Below, piece after piece: positions 40,699 through 50,279 of a stretch of DNA of 64,000 bases. Where the stretch lies: positions 372,001 through 436,000 of the forward strand of contig NZ_JACOGF010000003.1 in assembly GCF_014284335.1 (NCBI RefSeq), in the 5' to 3' direction. A program made the position numbers and the translations under genes. Under the pieces are notes generated by a model, which was not told where the DNA came from, ran no database searches, and was given only the letters and a program-made list of their open reading frames with translations. The first letter of the stretch is position 1. Each line of letters opens with the position of its first letter. The stretch comes from Undibacterium hunanense. GTDB lineage: Bacteria > Pseudomonadota > Gammaproteobacteria > Burkholderiales > Burkholderiaceae_D.

Positions 40699-41679
40699 AT
40701 GAAAGCTGTTGTTTGCAAAGACTGGGGTTTACCCGACACGCTAGTGATTGAAGATCTGGCAGATGTTGTACCCGGACAGGGTCAGGTTGCGATAGATGTC
40801 AAGGCGGCAGGGGTGAATTTTCCTGACGTGTTGATCATACAGAACAAGTACCAGTTCAAACCTGAATTGCCCTTCACACCTGGCAGTGAATTATCCGGCG
40901 TCGTCCGTGCAGTTGGCGAAGGTGTCAGCCATGTCAAAGTGGGCGACAAGGTCATCGCCTTTATCGGCAATGGTGCATTTGCACAACAGGTGGTGGTTCC
41001 GGCCCATGCCATCATGCCCATGCCACCCGGCATGGACTTTGACACGGCAGCCGCAATCACCCTGACGTACGGCACTTCCCACCATGCTGTCGTTGACCGC
41101 GCACAACTGAAAGCTGGCGAAACCATGCTGGTTCTGGGTGCCGCCGGTGGCGTTGGTCTGGCAGCGATAGAAATCGGCAAGGCACTGGGTGCACGTGTGA
41201 TTGCCGCAGCATCGACCGATGAAAAGCTGGCCATTTGCAAACAGCATGGCGCAGACCTTACCATCAATTACAGCAAGGAAGATTTACGGGAAGCCATCAA
41301 GGCAACTACCGAAGGCAAAGGCCCCGATGTAATTTATGACCCGGTTGGCGGCATTTATGCTGAACCAGCCTTCCGTTCAATCGGCTGGCGTGGTCGCTAT
41401 CTGGTGGTTGGATTTGCCAATGGCGAAATCCCTAAACTGCCTTTGAATCTGACCTTGCTGAAAGGTGCTTCGCTGGTGGGTGTATTCTGGGGTGAGTTTG
41501 CCCGACGTGAACCCAAAGCCAACCTGGCAGCCATGCGCGAATTGATGACCTGGCTGCACGAAGGAAAAATCAAGCCGCACATTTCGGGTCGCTATGCACT
41601 CAAAGATACAGCCCAGGCCCTGAACGACCTGGCGGCACGCAAGGTCACTGGCAAAGTCGTCATTCAGCCGGAACAATGA
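40699..41679 (+). CDS. NADPH:quinone oxidoreductase family protein (zinc-free MDR)
   Basis: A 326-residue medium-chain reductase of the quinone oxidoreductase class. The N-terminal GroES-like domain lacks the zinc cysteines of alcohol dehydrogenases. The Rossmann domain has the nucleotide loop LGAAGGVGLAAIEIGKALGA near 140 and the segment GPDVIYDPVGG. The ribosome site ATGGAGAC lies 7 bp before the ATG. The substrate cannot be told from the sequence; acryloyl-CoA reductase-like or quinone-reducing activities occur in the family. It is a single-gene unit closed by the terminator at 41720. Confidence 0.92.
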   Translation: MKAVVCKDWGLPDTLVIEDLADVVPGQGQVAIDVKAAGVNFPDVLIIQNKYQFKPELPFTPGSELSGVVRAVGEGVSHVKVGDKVIAFIGNGAFAQQVVVPAHAIMPMPPGMDFDTAAAITLTYGTSHHAVVDRAQLKAGETMLVLGAAGGVGLAAIEIGKALGARVIAAASTDEKLAICKQHGADLTINYSKEDLREAIKATTEGKGPDVIYDPVGGIYAEPAFRSIGWRGRYLVVGFANGEIPKLPLNLTLLKGASLVGVFWGEFARREPKANLAAMRELMTWLHEGKIKPHISGRYALKDTAQALNDLAARKVTGKVVIQPEQ

Positions 41680-41719
41680 GCCTGAAAACGAACAAATAAA
41701 GAAGTAAAAAACAAGAAAA

Positions 41720-41753
41720 TAAGGGCTTCGTATAACGAAGCCCTTAGCTTTTT
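41720..41753. terminator. Bidirectional terminator between the quinone oxidoreductase and HD-GYP genes
   Basis: A 12-bp perfect stem (TAAGGGCTTCGT with ACGAAGCCCTTA) around ATA is followed by GCTTTTT on plus and by TTTTC on minus. It serves the convergent qor-like gene and the gsp/HD-GYP side. Confidence 0.9.
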
Positions 41754-41810
41754 ATATTGACTAAATTTTGCGCCAGCCATGCATAGCCTAGCGATTAACT
41801 AGCAATTAAC

Positions 41811-43070
41811 TTAGCGATTGACTGCAGCATCCCCCAGCCAGTAACGATTAATATCCTTGAGCCCCCATTTGGCTGCATCTTCGCGACTGGCAATCTTGTC
41901 ATTCATGCCCGGTCTGGACAGGTCAATCAGCTCAGGCGCGATATAGCCCATGGAACGCAGCGAGAAAAATATCCTTACCTTGGGCAATAACAAGGATTTG
42001 CCTACCTGCTGCTCAACCACCACCCCCAGTCTGCCTGATTCCAGCCTGACAAGGGTGCCAACCGGGAAAATACCTATGCTTTTCACAAAAGCCTGGAAGA
42101 CTTTTTCGTCGAAATGACCACTACTCCATTCAGCCATTTTACGTAATGACTCTGCCGGACACCAACCCTGCTTGTAAGGACGGTCCGAGGTAATCGCGTC
42201 ATACACATCGCATACTGCGCCCATGCGCGAATACAGGCTGATTTCTTCACCCTTCAGGCGATTCGGATAGCCTGAGCCATCGATCTTTTCGTGGTGATGC
42301 AAACATACATCCAGTGCAATTGCACTGACTGCCTCAGATTCTTTCAGCATTTTGTAGCCGGCAACAGGATGTTCCTTGACCGAGACAAATTCAGCGTCGG
42401 TCAGCTTGCCCGGTTTGTTAAGGATATCTGCCGACACCATCATCTTGCCGATGTCATGCAACAAGCCAGCCAAACCTGCCTCGCGAGTTTCTTCATCATT
42501 CAAGCCAAGTTGTTTGGCCAAGGCCACCATCAATGCACACACGGCGACCGAGTGCATATAGGTATAGTCATCTTTGGTTTTCAATCTTGCCAGACCAATC
42601 AGTGCGCCCGGATTGCGCATGACGGAATCCGCGATCTCTTCCACCATGTTTTGCGCATTGCCGACGTCTACGGCATTACCCATGCGCGCTTCATTGAACA
42701 TGGAGTACACGGCCTGCTTGGACTTGTTCACGATTTGCGAAGCACGTCCCAGCTCATCATCCATCGACACAGCCGTTATCTGTCGCGGCGCTGGTGGTGC
42801 AACTGGTGGTGCAGGCTCTGAAGGTGGCAAGGGTTCTGCTGTGGGAGCGGGTTCTGCCTTGGGCTTGCTGCTTGCTTCCGACAGCACATCCAGCCCTTTG
42901 TCGGTATCTATCCAGGCCTGACGAATGCGGGTGGCCTGAATTTTTTTTAATTCTTCAGGATCAACCAGCATGAAAGATTTTTGCCAAAACGGCGTATCGA
43001 TCCAGGAGCTGCACAACTCCTGCACATACATGCCAACCCTCAGCTGATCAATTTCAATTTTTTTCAACAT
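41811..43070 (-). CDS. HD-GYP domain protein with DUF3391, probable cyclic-di-GMP phosphodiesterase
   Basis: HD-GYP proteins hydrolyse c-di-GMP. With the ATG at 43070 (MLKKIEIDQLRVGMYVQEL) the protein has 419 residues. It has an N-terminal DUF3391 domain, a Pro/Ala/Glu-rich linker (EPAPTAEPLPPSEPAPPVA), then the HD-GYP domain with HDIGK, HHHEKIDGSGYPNRLKGEEI and SRMGAVCDVYDAITSDRPYK. All metal and GYP-site residues look intact. A longer start at 43121 is possible. It lies 128 bp after the UDG-like gene at the end of the type II secretion operon, so a link to biofilm or secretion control is suggested but not shown. Confidence 0.93.
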   Translation of the reverse strand: MLKKIEIDQLRVGMYVQELCSSWIDTPFWQKSFMLVDPEELKKIQATRIRQAWIDTDKGLDVLSEASSKPKAEPAPTAEPLPPSEPAPPVAPPAPRQITAVSMDDELGRASQIVNKSKQAVYSMFNEARMGNAVDVGNAQNMVEEIADSVMRNPGALIGLARLKTKDDYTYMHSVAVCALMVALAKQLGLNDEETREAGLAGLLHDIGKMMVSADILNKPGKLTDAEFVSVKEHPVAGYKMLKESEAVSAIALDVCLHHHEKIDGSGYPNRLKGEEISLYSRMGAVCDVYDAITSDRPYKQGWCPAESLRKMAEWSSGHFDEKVFQAFVKSIGIFPVGTLVRLESGRLGVVVEQQVGKSLLLPKVRIFFSLRSMGYIAPELIDLSRPGMNDKIASREDAAKWGLKDINRYWLGDAAVNR

Positions 43071-43198
43071 TGGCGGGAGATAAGTAAATTTACGAGGAGA
43101 CCAGGCAAAGCCCAACATCATTCGTCAATTATTCTACAAAGATGGCTTGCAAGCCAGCGCTTCGGTCAGCATCTCACAAAAATTTTCCTTTGGGCAAT

Positions 43199-44002
43199 TT
43201 ACTTGACAAGCAAATTCATGGGACGGAAAAAATCCTGCATGGTCTGATTGCCAATAAAGCTCAAATTATACGGATGCTCTGCACTGATTTGCTGATACTT
43301 GCTCACAACAGGCATCTGTCGCAATTGCTCTGCAATCTTACCCCACAAGACCAGTGACGGCGCCGGAAAATTTTCATGCTGACGCCGTTGCAACAACATG
43401 GATAACATCTTTTCCAGGAAGGGTTGCCAGGCTTTGGCATCCTTCACTGGCGCTGTGTCAGTTCGAAATACCAGGCTGGCGTTCAGCAACAAAAAACCCT
43501 GGGAAATCATATTGATTTGTAAAGCTGCCAGGGTCTGTATGAAATCAGAATCGGGATGTCGTGCCTTTTCTGCAATTACCGCCATGGCCGTGCCGGTAGT
43601 CGCATCTACCTGCAACTCTCCGGATGCAACCAGTAACATTTTCATGAAATTGCGCAAGGATGTAGCCCGGTTGACTTTTTTCGACAGACCGCCGCCCTCT
43701 TCATCCGACCATAAGTTTTTGACAGCACCATCCATGAAGCAGTAACCAGTCGCACTATCGGCGCGAGGATAAGGGCCCTCACCCACCAGAATATAGCGGA
43801 CACTGTCCATAGGCATGGAAAAAGCAGCAAACAGTCTGCCCTGCTCCGGCAAATACGCGCTGGATTTCAAACCCGACAAATAATCTGGATTAGCCTGATG
43901 CACTGCATTCAAGCCGGCATCGATGACTTCTGCCCAGGACGGATGTACCTGCGACAAAGACAGGTGTACATCATCCGGACACACCTCGGACCAAGGACTC
44001 AT
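43199..44002 (-). CDS. Uracil-DNA glycosylase-fold protein lacking the catalytic aspartate
   Basis: The 267-residue protein aligns along its length with family-1 UDG: VRYILVGEGPYPRADSATGY at 68-87 (water-activating loop, usually GQDPYH), LLLNASLVFR at 171-180 (uracil-binding Asn kept), LVLWGKIAEQL at 217-227, and AEHPYNLSFIGNQ at 241-253 in place of HPSPLS with the His kept. The catalytic Asp of GQDPY is Gly here (residue 76), so ordinary uracil excision should be strongly reduced. The start overlaps the gspC stop by 4 bp, which implies co-translation with the secretion operon. Function unknown. Confidence 0.75.
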   Translation of the reverse strand: MSPWSEVCPDDVHLSLSQVHPSWAEVIDAGLNAVHQANPDYLSGLKSSAYLPEQGRLFAAFSMPMDSVRYILVGEGPYPRADSATGYCFMDGAVKNLWSDEEGGGLSKKVNRATSLRNFMKMLLVASGELQVDATTGTAMAVIAEKARHPDSDFIQTLAALQINMISQGFLLLNASLVFRTDTAPVKDAKAWQPFLEKMLSMLLQRRQHENFPAPSLVLWGKIAEQLRQMPVVSKYQQISAEHPYNLSFIGNQTMQDFFRPMNLLVK

Positions 44003-44640
44003 TGTGGATTGCCCGGCATGACTGTGGGCAAAGAAGCCGTAGGCAAACCCGGGGTTACCATAGGTACAGCCGGTGTTATGGGTCCACCGGGTGCCGGCAT
44101 GCTACGGTGTCCTGCAAATGAATTGGGGGGTGCCACCTGGGGAGGAACAGTATTCCCAGGATTCATATTGGCTTGATTGGGTTGATTTGGCTGATTTGGC
44201 TGACTGATGAACACAGGTGCCGTCTGTATCCGGCTGACTTCCTGCACCTGGGGCAAATCAATACGGCGCTCCACACCGGCATCCACGATCACAACATACA
44301 GGTCATGCACTTCCTTCAGGGTCACGCCAGGCATGACCTCCTTGTTCAGGGCCACTGACAGTCCAGGCTTGCCGTTGGCACTGATGATGGCCAGGCTTTC
44401 TTCCGAACGTTTGGCCAGGACCACCCCCTTCAACTGGAAATTGCTGGCATTCGCCTGCATGACCTGGCTGGTTCCGAAGACGCCACCCCACTGACCGGCA
44501 CCCGGCTCATAACTGCCTTGCTGAAATGCAGCAGAGACACTTCTGGCCTGTGGCTTGAACAGGCGTAGCCCCCAAAAGCTCAGGGACATGCACAAGGCCA
44601 CAAAGGCCAGAAAAGTAACAACTATAGGCAGGCGTTTCAT
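43999..44640 (-). CDS. gspC: Type II secretion system protein GspC
   Basis: GspC is the inner-membrane protein that contacts the secretin GspD. The 213-residue product has one membrane segment at about 8-27 (VTFLAFVALCMSLSFWGLRL) and a periplasmic homology region (NFQLKGVVLAKRSEESLAII, GVTLKEVHDLYVVIVDAG). The Pro/Gln/Asn-rich tail contains tandem QPN repeats. No PDZ domain is seen, so it is the short form. It follows gspF by 11 bp and overlaps the UDG-like gene. Confidence 0.88.
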   Translation of the reverse strand: MKRLPIVVTFLAFVALCMSLSFWGLRLFKPQARSVSAAFQQGSYEPGAGQWGGVFGTSQVMQANASNFQLKGVVLAKRSEESLAIISANGKPGLSVALNKEVMPGVTLKEVHDLYVVIVDAGVERRIDLPQVQEVSRIQTAPVFISQPNQPNQPNQANMNPGNTVPPQVAPPNSFAGHRSMPAPGGPITPAVPMVTPGLPTASLPTVMPGNPQ

Positions 44641-44651
44641 TTTTATCCTTA

Positions 44652-45872
44652 TCAGCGTACCAACTGATTTATTTCTATGATAGGCATGAGCACGGCCAGC
44701 ACGATCAACAAGACCACTATACCCATCGTCAAGATCAATACCGGTTCCAGCAAGCCGGCCATTGTCATGGCGCGCCGCTCCAGGTCCTGCTCCTGGGTAT
44801 TCGAAGCGCGTTCGAGCATGGCAGGCAATTCACCAGTCACCTCACCGGCCCGTATCATGTGAATCAGCATGGGAGGAAAATGTTTGTGGGCGGACAAGGC
44901 ACGCGCCAGGCCGACACCTTCACGTACGCTGGCAGTCGCATCCTCGACCTGGGCGCGCATGGCTACATTCGACAGCGTCTCGCGACTGGTCTGCAAGGCA
45001 CGCAAGATAGGCACACCAGAACCAGTTGTAATGGCCAGCGTGCTGGCAAATCGGGCGGTGTTCAGGCTGCGTTCAAATTTGCCGTACAGAGGTGCAGTCA
45101 ACAGCCAGCGGTGCCAGCGCATCTTGAATTCCGGATTGCGCAAAGCCATACGCCACAGGAAAAAAGCAGCCACCAGCAATAGCGCCACCAGCCAGCCATA
45201 GGCCCGTACAAAATCGGAGATGGCCAACATCATCAGGGTCAGGAATGGCAGTTTTTGCTTGGTATTGGCAAACACCGAGACAATTTGCGGCACCACATAC
45301 GTGAGCAAAAAAATCACTATGGCAAACGCCACTACGGTCACGATCGCCGGATAGGTAAATGCCAGCCGGACTTTTTGCAGCAAGGCGTTACGCCGTTCGA
45401 TATAATCCGCCAGACGTGACAAAACCCGGGACAAATGACCTATCTGTTCACCGGATGCCACCAGCGCACAATAGATATCAGCAAAATCGTCCGGATGCTG
45501 TTTCAGTGCATCTGACAGGGCTGAACCAGCCATGACTTCGGACCGGATGGAGCCTACAAGATCACGCACATACGAGCGCTCAGACTGTTCCAGCAAGGCA
45601 GACAGAGACTGCTCCAGCGGCAAACCAGCCTCCAGCAAGCTGGACAATTGACGTGTGAACAAGGCATTTTCAACGGTAGACAGGCGATCGCCAAACAGAG
45701 CACGCTTGCGCTTGCCCGATGCATCCAGTTGATGGTCTATGGATTCGACGATCACCGGCACCAGGCCCTGCCCACGCAATTCACTACGGGCAGAACGCGC
45801 GCTATCGGCATTCAGCACGCCTTTGCTGGTCAGACCAGTCTTGTCTACCGCTTCATATCGGAATGCAGGCAT
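44652..45872 (-). CDS. gspF: Type II secretion inner-membrane platform protein GspF
   Basis: GspF is the polytopic platform protein on which the pseudopilus is assembled. The 406-residue protein begins MPAFRYEAVDKTG and has two GspF domains (about 70-190 and 270-395) with three membrane segments, near 165-190, 215-240 and 375-398. The signature GEVTGELPAMLERASNTQEQ is present. It is 12 bp behind gspE. Confidence 0.96.
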   Translation of the reverse strand: MPAFRYEAVDKTGLTSKGVLNADSARSARSELRGQGLVPVIVESIDHQLDASGKRKRALFGDRLSTVENALFTRQLSSLLEAGLPLEQSLSALLEQSERSYVRDLVGSIRSEVMAGSALSDALKQHPDDFADIYCALVASGEQIGHLSRVLSRLADYIERRNALLQKVRLAFTYPAIVTVVAFAIVIFLLTYVVPQIVSVFANTKQKLPFLTLMMLAISDFVRAYGWLVALLLVAAFFLWRMALRNPEFKMRWHRWLLTAPLYGKFERSLNTARFASTLAITTGSGVPILRALQTSRETLSNVAMRAQVEDATASVREGVGLARALSAHKHFPPMLIHMIRAGEVTGELPAMLERASNTQEQDLERRAMTMAGLLEPVLILTMGIVVLLIVLAVLMPIIEINQLVR

Positions 45873-45884
45873 ACGACTTATTCC

Positions 45885-47315
45885 TTATTCCTTGGTAACG
45901 CGCAATAACTCTTCCGGCGTGGTGACACCCGCCTTCAGCCAGCGCTCGCCATCTTCACGCATGGTTTTCATGCCATCAGCCTGGGCCGCGACGCGGATTT
46001 CCGCCTCTGCTGCCTGGTGATGAATCTGCGCACGGATGGCATCGGTGGTCTGCAATAATTCATACACGCCCACCCGGCCCTGATAGCCGGTATGGCCGCA
46101 ATGTTCACAGCCGACGGCACGCCAGTTGCCATTGTCTTCAACCCGGCAATGGATACACAGCTTGCGCACCAGCCTTTGCGCAACGACACCCAGCAAGGAT
46201 GACGACAGCAGGAAAGGTTCTATGCCCATATCCAGCAGACGGGTAACAGCGGCCGCAGAATCATTGGTATGCAGGGTTGCCAGCACCAGATGGCCGGTCA
46301 GCGATGCCTGCACGGCAATCTGTGCTGTTTCCAGGTCACGGATCTCACCGATCATGATGACATCCGGGTCCTGGCGCAAAATTGCACGCAGGGCCTTCGC
46401 AAATGTCATCTCGATTTTTGCGTTGACCTGGGTCTGACCGACACCGGCCAGCTCATATTCAATAGGGTCTTCTACCGTCAGGATATTGGTGGTGCCGGCA
46501 TTCACACGCGACAAAGCAGCATACAGCGTGGTGGTCTTGCCCGATCCTGTAGGGCCAGTCACCAGGACAATGCCATGCGGTTGTGCAATCAGTTTATCAA
46601 ATTGGGTCAGTACATCTGCACTCATGCCCAGGTGGCTCAGATCCAGCCGGCCTGCCTCCTTGTCCAGCAAGCGCAGTACAGCTCTTTCACCATGGCCGGT
46701 AGGCAGCGTCGATACCCGTACATCAACCGGCTTGCCACCTATGCGCAGGGTAATGCGGCCATCCTGCGGCAAACGCTTTTCGGCGATATCCAGTTGCGCC
46801 ATGATTTTGATACGCGAAATCAGGGAAGCATGTATTGCTTTCTTCGGGCGCACCACATCCCGCAGCGAACCGTCAACGCGGAAGCGGACTATGGATATCT
46901 GCTCAAACGGTTCCACATGGATATCCGATGCGCCATCCCGCAAGGCCTGGGTCAGCAAGGCATTGATCATGCGGATAACAGGCGCATCATCGGCCGACTC
47001 CAGCAAATCCTCAACGGCTGGCATGTCCATCATCAGCTTGGCGAGATCCAGGTCCGACTCAACTTCACCCACCACGTCAGCAGCATCACCGCCAGAGCCG
47101 GCATAGGCTTTCGCAATGGCCTCGGACAATTCCGGATGCGGCAACATCACCAGTTTTACCTTGCCAAACCTGCGCCCTACTTCGGCAATCGCCGCCGAGG
47201 GTGTCAGCTTGGACACCAGTATTTCAACCGCGCCATTGACGACGGCACTGTCCCTGACCGCCAGGACAGAAAAATCGCGGGCAAAACCGTAAGGCAATAA
47301 ACGATTCTCAAGCAT
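45885..47315 (-). CDS. gspE: Type II secretion ATPase GspE
   Basis: GspE powers pseudopilus assembly. The 476-residue protein has an N-domain, Walker A GPTGSGKT at 254-261, the Asp box (ILTVEDPIEYEL), Walker B (DPDVIMIGEIRDLETA), the His box (LVLATLHTNDSAAAV), and the zinc-binding cysteines at 387, 390, 403 and 406. Its N-terminus is shorter than in enterobacterial GspE. It follows gspD by 7 bp. Confidence 0.97.
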   Translation of the reverse strand: MLENRLLPYGFARDFSVLAVRDSAVVNGAVEILVSKLTPSAAIAEVGRRFGKVKLVMLPHPELSEAIAKAYAGSGGDAADVVGEVESDLDLAKLMMDMPAVEDLLESADDAPVIRMINALLTQALRDGASDIHVEPFEQISIVRFRVDGSLRDVVRPKKAIHASLISRIKIMAQLDIAEKRLPQDGRITLRIGGKPVDVRVSTLPTGHGERAVLRLLDKEAGRLDLSHLGMSADVLTQFDKLIAQPHGIVLVTGPTGSGKTTTLYAALSRVNAGTTNILTVEDPIEYELAGVGQTQVNAKIEMTFAKALRAILRQDPDVIMIGEIRDLETAQIAVQASLTGHLVLATLHTNDSAAAVTRLLDMGIEPFLLSSSLLGVVAQRLVRKLCIHCRVEDNGNWRAVGCEHCGHTGYQGRVGVYELLQTTDAIRAQIHHQAAEAEIRVAAQADGMKTMREDGERWLKAGVTTPEELLRVTKE

Positions 47316-47322
47316 GGTTCAA

Positions 47323-49488
47323 TTATTTCCCTTGCTTGTTGTTGCCGGATTCTGGCGGTATGGTCAAAGGTGTAGAAAGCAATTTGCCTTTTTCTATATT
47401 CGGCAACAGGGCATCAGCCATTCCTTCTTTGCCTGGCGCCAGTTGCGTGCGCATGTAGTCATACCGGTCAACGGATACATTATTGCTTTGCTCTGCACTG
47501 CGTATCACAGTAGGACGCAAAAACACCATCAGATTGGTTTTGCCACGTTTGGTGGACTGGTATTTGAACAGGTTGCCCAGAATCGGTATATCACCCAGAC
47601 CTGTTACTTTTTCTACCCCATCCGTGGTGCTGTCTTCAATCAAGCCACCCAGCGCGATAATCTGGCCGTCATCCACCAGCACATTGGTGGAGATAGAGCG
47701 TTCTTTGGTAATGATGCCCGATACATTGGTGGTGTCATCAATACTGGATACTTCCTGATAGATCGCCAGCTTGACTGTGCCGCCTTCAGAAATCTGCGGT
47801 TTGACGCGCAACTTCAGACCTACGTTTTTACGTTCTATGGTCTGGAAAGGATTTGCGCCTGCAGTACCGGACGTGGCCGTGGTGAACTGCCCGGTAATCA
47901 ACGGGACATTCTTGCCGACGATGATGTTGGCTTCTTCATTGTCCAGCGTCACCAGATTAGGGATAGACAACACATTGGCATTCCCATCCGTTTGCAATAC
48001 ATGTGCCAGCGCGCCCAGACCCAGTTGACCATTGATCTGCTTGAAAATACCAAGAGACAAACCTTTCCCTGGAAGGACCGAACCCGTTGTCGTGGCATTA
48101 CCAGCCGCCAGCGTCAGCAGGTTATTACCTGCTGTTGAAAACGAAGTACCACCACCTACACGATAATTGCTGGTGCTGTCGCCGGAAAGGCCCATCCACT
48201 GCACACCCAGCTCATTGGCTTTGTCTGCGGTGATTTCAACGATAAGCGCTTCAACATACACCTGGGCGCGACGCGCATCAAGCTGATCAATGACCGAACG
48301 CAAATTGCGATACACGGGTTCGCTGGCCGTGATGATCAGGGTATTGGTTGCCGTGTCCGCCTGAATATAACCAGCGGCACCACCGCCACCTGTAGAAGAC
48401 GTGGATGTGCTGGAAGTCGGCAGTGAAGGTGTAGTGGAAGCACCACCGATACCACTGGTATTCGACGAAGCCAGCGGACTATTAGTACCGTTTGCCGAAC
48501 TGCCGAAATTCGACACACTGGAACTCGACCGTGAACTGGACGTATCACCAGTAACGATTGAGCGCAGGGTCTGGGCGAGTTTCTCAGCCTCGGCATTTTT
48601 CAGGTACACCACATGGACATTGCCAGGCGTGGAGCTAGGCTGATCCAGTTTTTCAACCAGAGATTTGATCTGGTTTGCCCTGGCAACAGACGATGCACGC
48701 AATAACAGGGAATTGGAACGGGGATCAGACATCAATACCGCACGAGTAGGATCAGCGCCGGTGCCGGAATCCATGATCTTGTTGATCAACGCCGCCACAT
48801 CAGATGCGATGGCGTTCTTGATGGGAATGATATCCATATCGACCGAAGCAGGCACATCCAGCGCTGCAATGATCTTGTTGAGACGCTTCAGGTTATCGGC
48901 ATAATCGGTAATGACTACCGTGTTATTGCCAGGATTGCCATTGATGGTGTTATTTGGTGAAATCAGCGGGCGCAGGATGGTCACCACATTCGCCGCAGAT
49001 TCATAATTGAGCTTGTAAATCTGAGTAGCGACCTGATCCCCCTTGGCCGATTCATTTTTTTCTGCATGCATGGTCTGGGTTGGACCTGGCTGCAGTTTGG
49101 CATCTGATTCCGGCACCACTTTGGAATAACCATCGGCTGTCACCACGGCATAGCCCTGCAGACGCAAGGTGGATGTCAGCAGCTTGAAAGCCTGATCCTT
49201 GGTCAAAGGAGTTTCTGACACCAGATTGATCTGGCCCTTGACGCGCGGATCAATGATGAAGGTGGTACCCGTATAGTGACCGATCGCCTTGATGACGGAT
49301 TCAATATCGGCACCGACAAAATTCAGGTCAGCCGTATTTTTTGCCGGAACTTGCGCCATGGCCGCTGGCGTCAGCAGGAAGCCGGCCGTCAATACCGCAA
49401 CACCTGTGATGGCAGACAATTGCTGTATCGGTTTGCGTATCGAATTTCTTGTCATGGCGACCCTGTGCTTTAATGGAAATGTTTTCAT
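47323..49488 (-). CDS. gspD: Type II secretion secretin GspD
   Basis: GspD is the outer-membrane secretin channel. The 721-residue protein has a signal peptide to about 45 (GVAVLTAGFLLTPAAMAQ), the N0 domain (DLNFVGADIESVIKAIGHYT), N1-N3 domains, an extended Ser/Gly/Thr-rich loop in N3 at about 300-355, and the secretin core (VPLITGQFTTATSGTAGANP, GLKLRVKPQISEGGTVKLAI, LGDIPILGNLF). The ATG overlaps the gspN stop by 4 bp. Confidence 0.97.
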   Translation of the reverse strand: MKTFPLKHRVAMTRNSIRKPIQQLSAITGVAVLTAGFLLTPAAMAQVPAKNTADLNFVGADIESVIKAIGHYTGTTFIIDPRVKGQINLVSETPLTKDQAFKLLTSTLRLQGYAVVTADGYSKVVPESDAKLQPGPTQTMHAEKNESAKGDQVATQIYKLNYESAANVVTILRPLISPNNTINGNPGNNTVVITDYADNLKRLNKIIAALDVPASVDMDIIPIKNAIASDVAALINKIMDSGTGADPTRAVLMSDPRSNSLLLRASSVARANQIKSLVEKLDQPSSTPGNVHVVYLKNAEAEKLAQTLRSIVTGDTSSSRSSSSVSNFGSSANGTNSPLASSNTSGIGGASTTPSLPTSSTSTSSTGGGGAAGYIQADTATNTLIITASEPVYRNLRSVIDQLDARRAQVYVEALIVEITADKANELGVQWMGLSGDSTSNYRVGGGTSFSTAGNNLLTLAAGNATTTGSVLPGKGLSLGIFKQINGQLGLGALAHVLQTDGNANVLSIPNLVTLDNEEANIIVGKNVPLITGQFTTATSGTAGANPFQTIERKNVGLKLRVKPQISEGGTVKLAIYQEVSSIDDTTNVSGIITKERSISTNVLVDDGQIIALGGLIEDSTTDGVEKVTGLGDIPILGNLFKYQSTKRGKTNLMVFLRPTVIRSAEQSNNVSVDRYDYMRTQLAPGKEGMADALLPNIEKGKLLSTPLTIPPESGNNKQGK

Positions 49489-50264
49489 TTGAACTCTAAT
49501 GCAATTACATCTTTATCGCCGTCACTGCGGCGCTGTCCCAGCAAATTCAGTAAATTTGCCAATTTAGCCTCTTGCCCTGCCTGTGCCCAGGCTTTCCCTG
49601 AAAACTGGAAACGTCCTGACAACATCTTACCTGCTCCCTCCAGCATCATCGGCCCTTTCATGGTCGATAACTGCATGTCGGCTTCTGTTCCACGCAAATC
49701 AAAGCCCATCTGGTAACTGCCCAAAGGCTTGATGGGCGACAGGCGCGATGCCATTTCTGCCATTTCCAGCTGTACATGGCCAGTTACGCTGACCTGTCCA
49801 TTGGCACGCGAAAACAGCAAATCATTCCATGATAAATGCAATATCCCGCTTGGCCCTATGGTATTTAAGGGAGCGCCCAATCCTTCCAGGCGTTCTGGTG
49901 GCAATAACAACACTGCCGGGCTCAATTGCCACTGGCTAAAATTGCCAGCCAGCCTGACCGGGACATTCAGGGAAGCTGGATTTTCCAGCTCCAGCCTGAT
50001 CTGTCCCAGCAAGATCATAGGTGAAATATGCCATTGAAAACGCCCTGGGAACAAGGGAGTGACAGGGCCACGGCCATCCGCCGCGACACCGACAAAAGCC
50101 GATCCCTGCCAGAATGTTCCCTGGATATCACCCAGACTGAGACGACCCCGGCTTTGTTTTTCCACCACCAACCCCAGCCAGCTGGCCGGTAAAAACAGCA
50201 TCACCGTGACCAGCACACTGACGAACGCGGCGACAATCCAGCTTAAACGTTTAAAAATGGGCAT
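49485..50264 (-). CDS. gspN: Type II secretion system protein GspN
   Basis: GspN is an accessory inner-membrane component of type II secretion. The 259-residue protein has a single N-terminal membrane segment (about 9-30, IVAAFVSVLVTVMLFLPASW) and a beta-rich periplasmic domain (GRLSLGDIQGTFWQGSAFVG). It lies between gspM and gspD, 15 bp after gspM, as in other Burkholderiales clusters. Confidence 0.9.
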   Translation of the reverse strand: MPIFKRLSWIVAAFVSVLVTVMLFLPASWLGLVVEKQSRGRLSLGDIQGTFWQGSAFVGVAADGRGPVTPLFPGRFQWHISPMILLGQIRLELENPASLNVPVRLAGNFSQWQLSPAVLLLPPERLEGLGAPLNTIGPSGILHLSWNDLLFSRANGQVSVTGHVQLEMAEMASRLSPIKPLGSYQMGFDLRGTEADMQLSTMKGPMMLEGAGKMLSGRFQFSGKAWAQAGQEAKLANLLNLLGQRRSDGDKDVIALEFK

Positions 50265-50279
50265 CTTTTCTACCTGCCA

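Noticed and set aside
46269..47300. 343-residue plus-strand frame opposite gspE
   Set aside because: It is antisense to GspE, whose motifs are complete; no recognisable domain.
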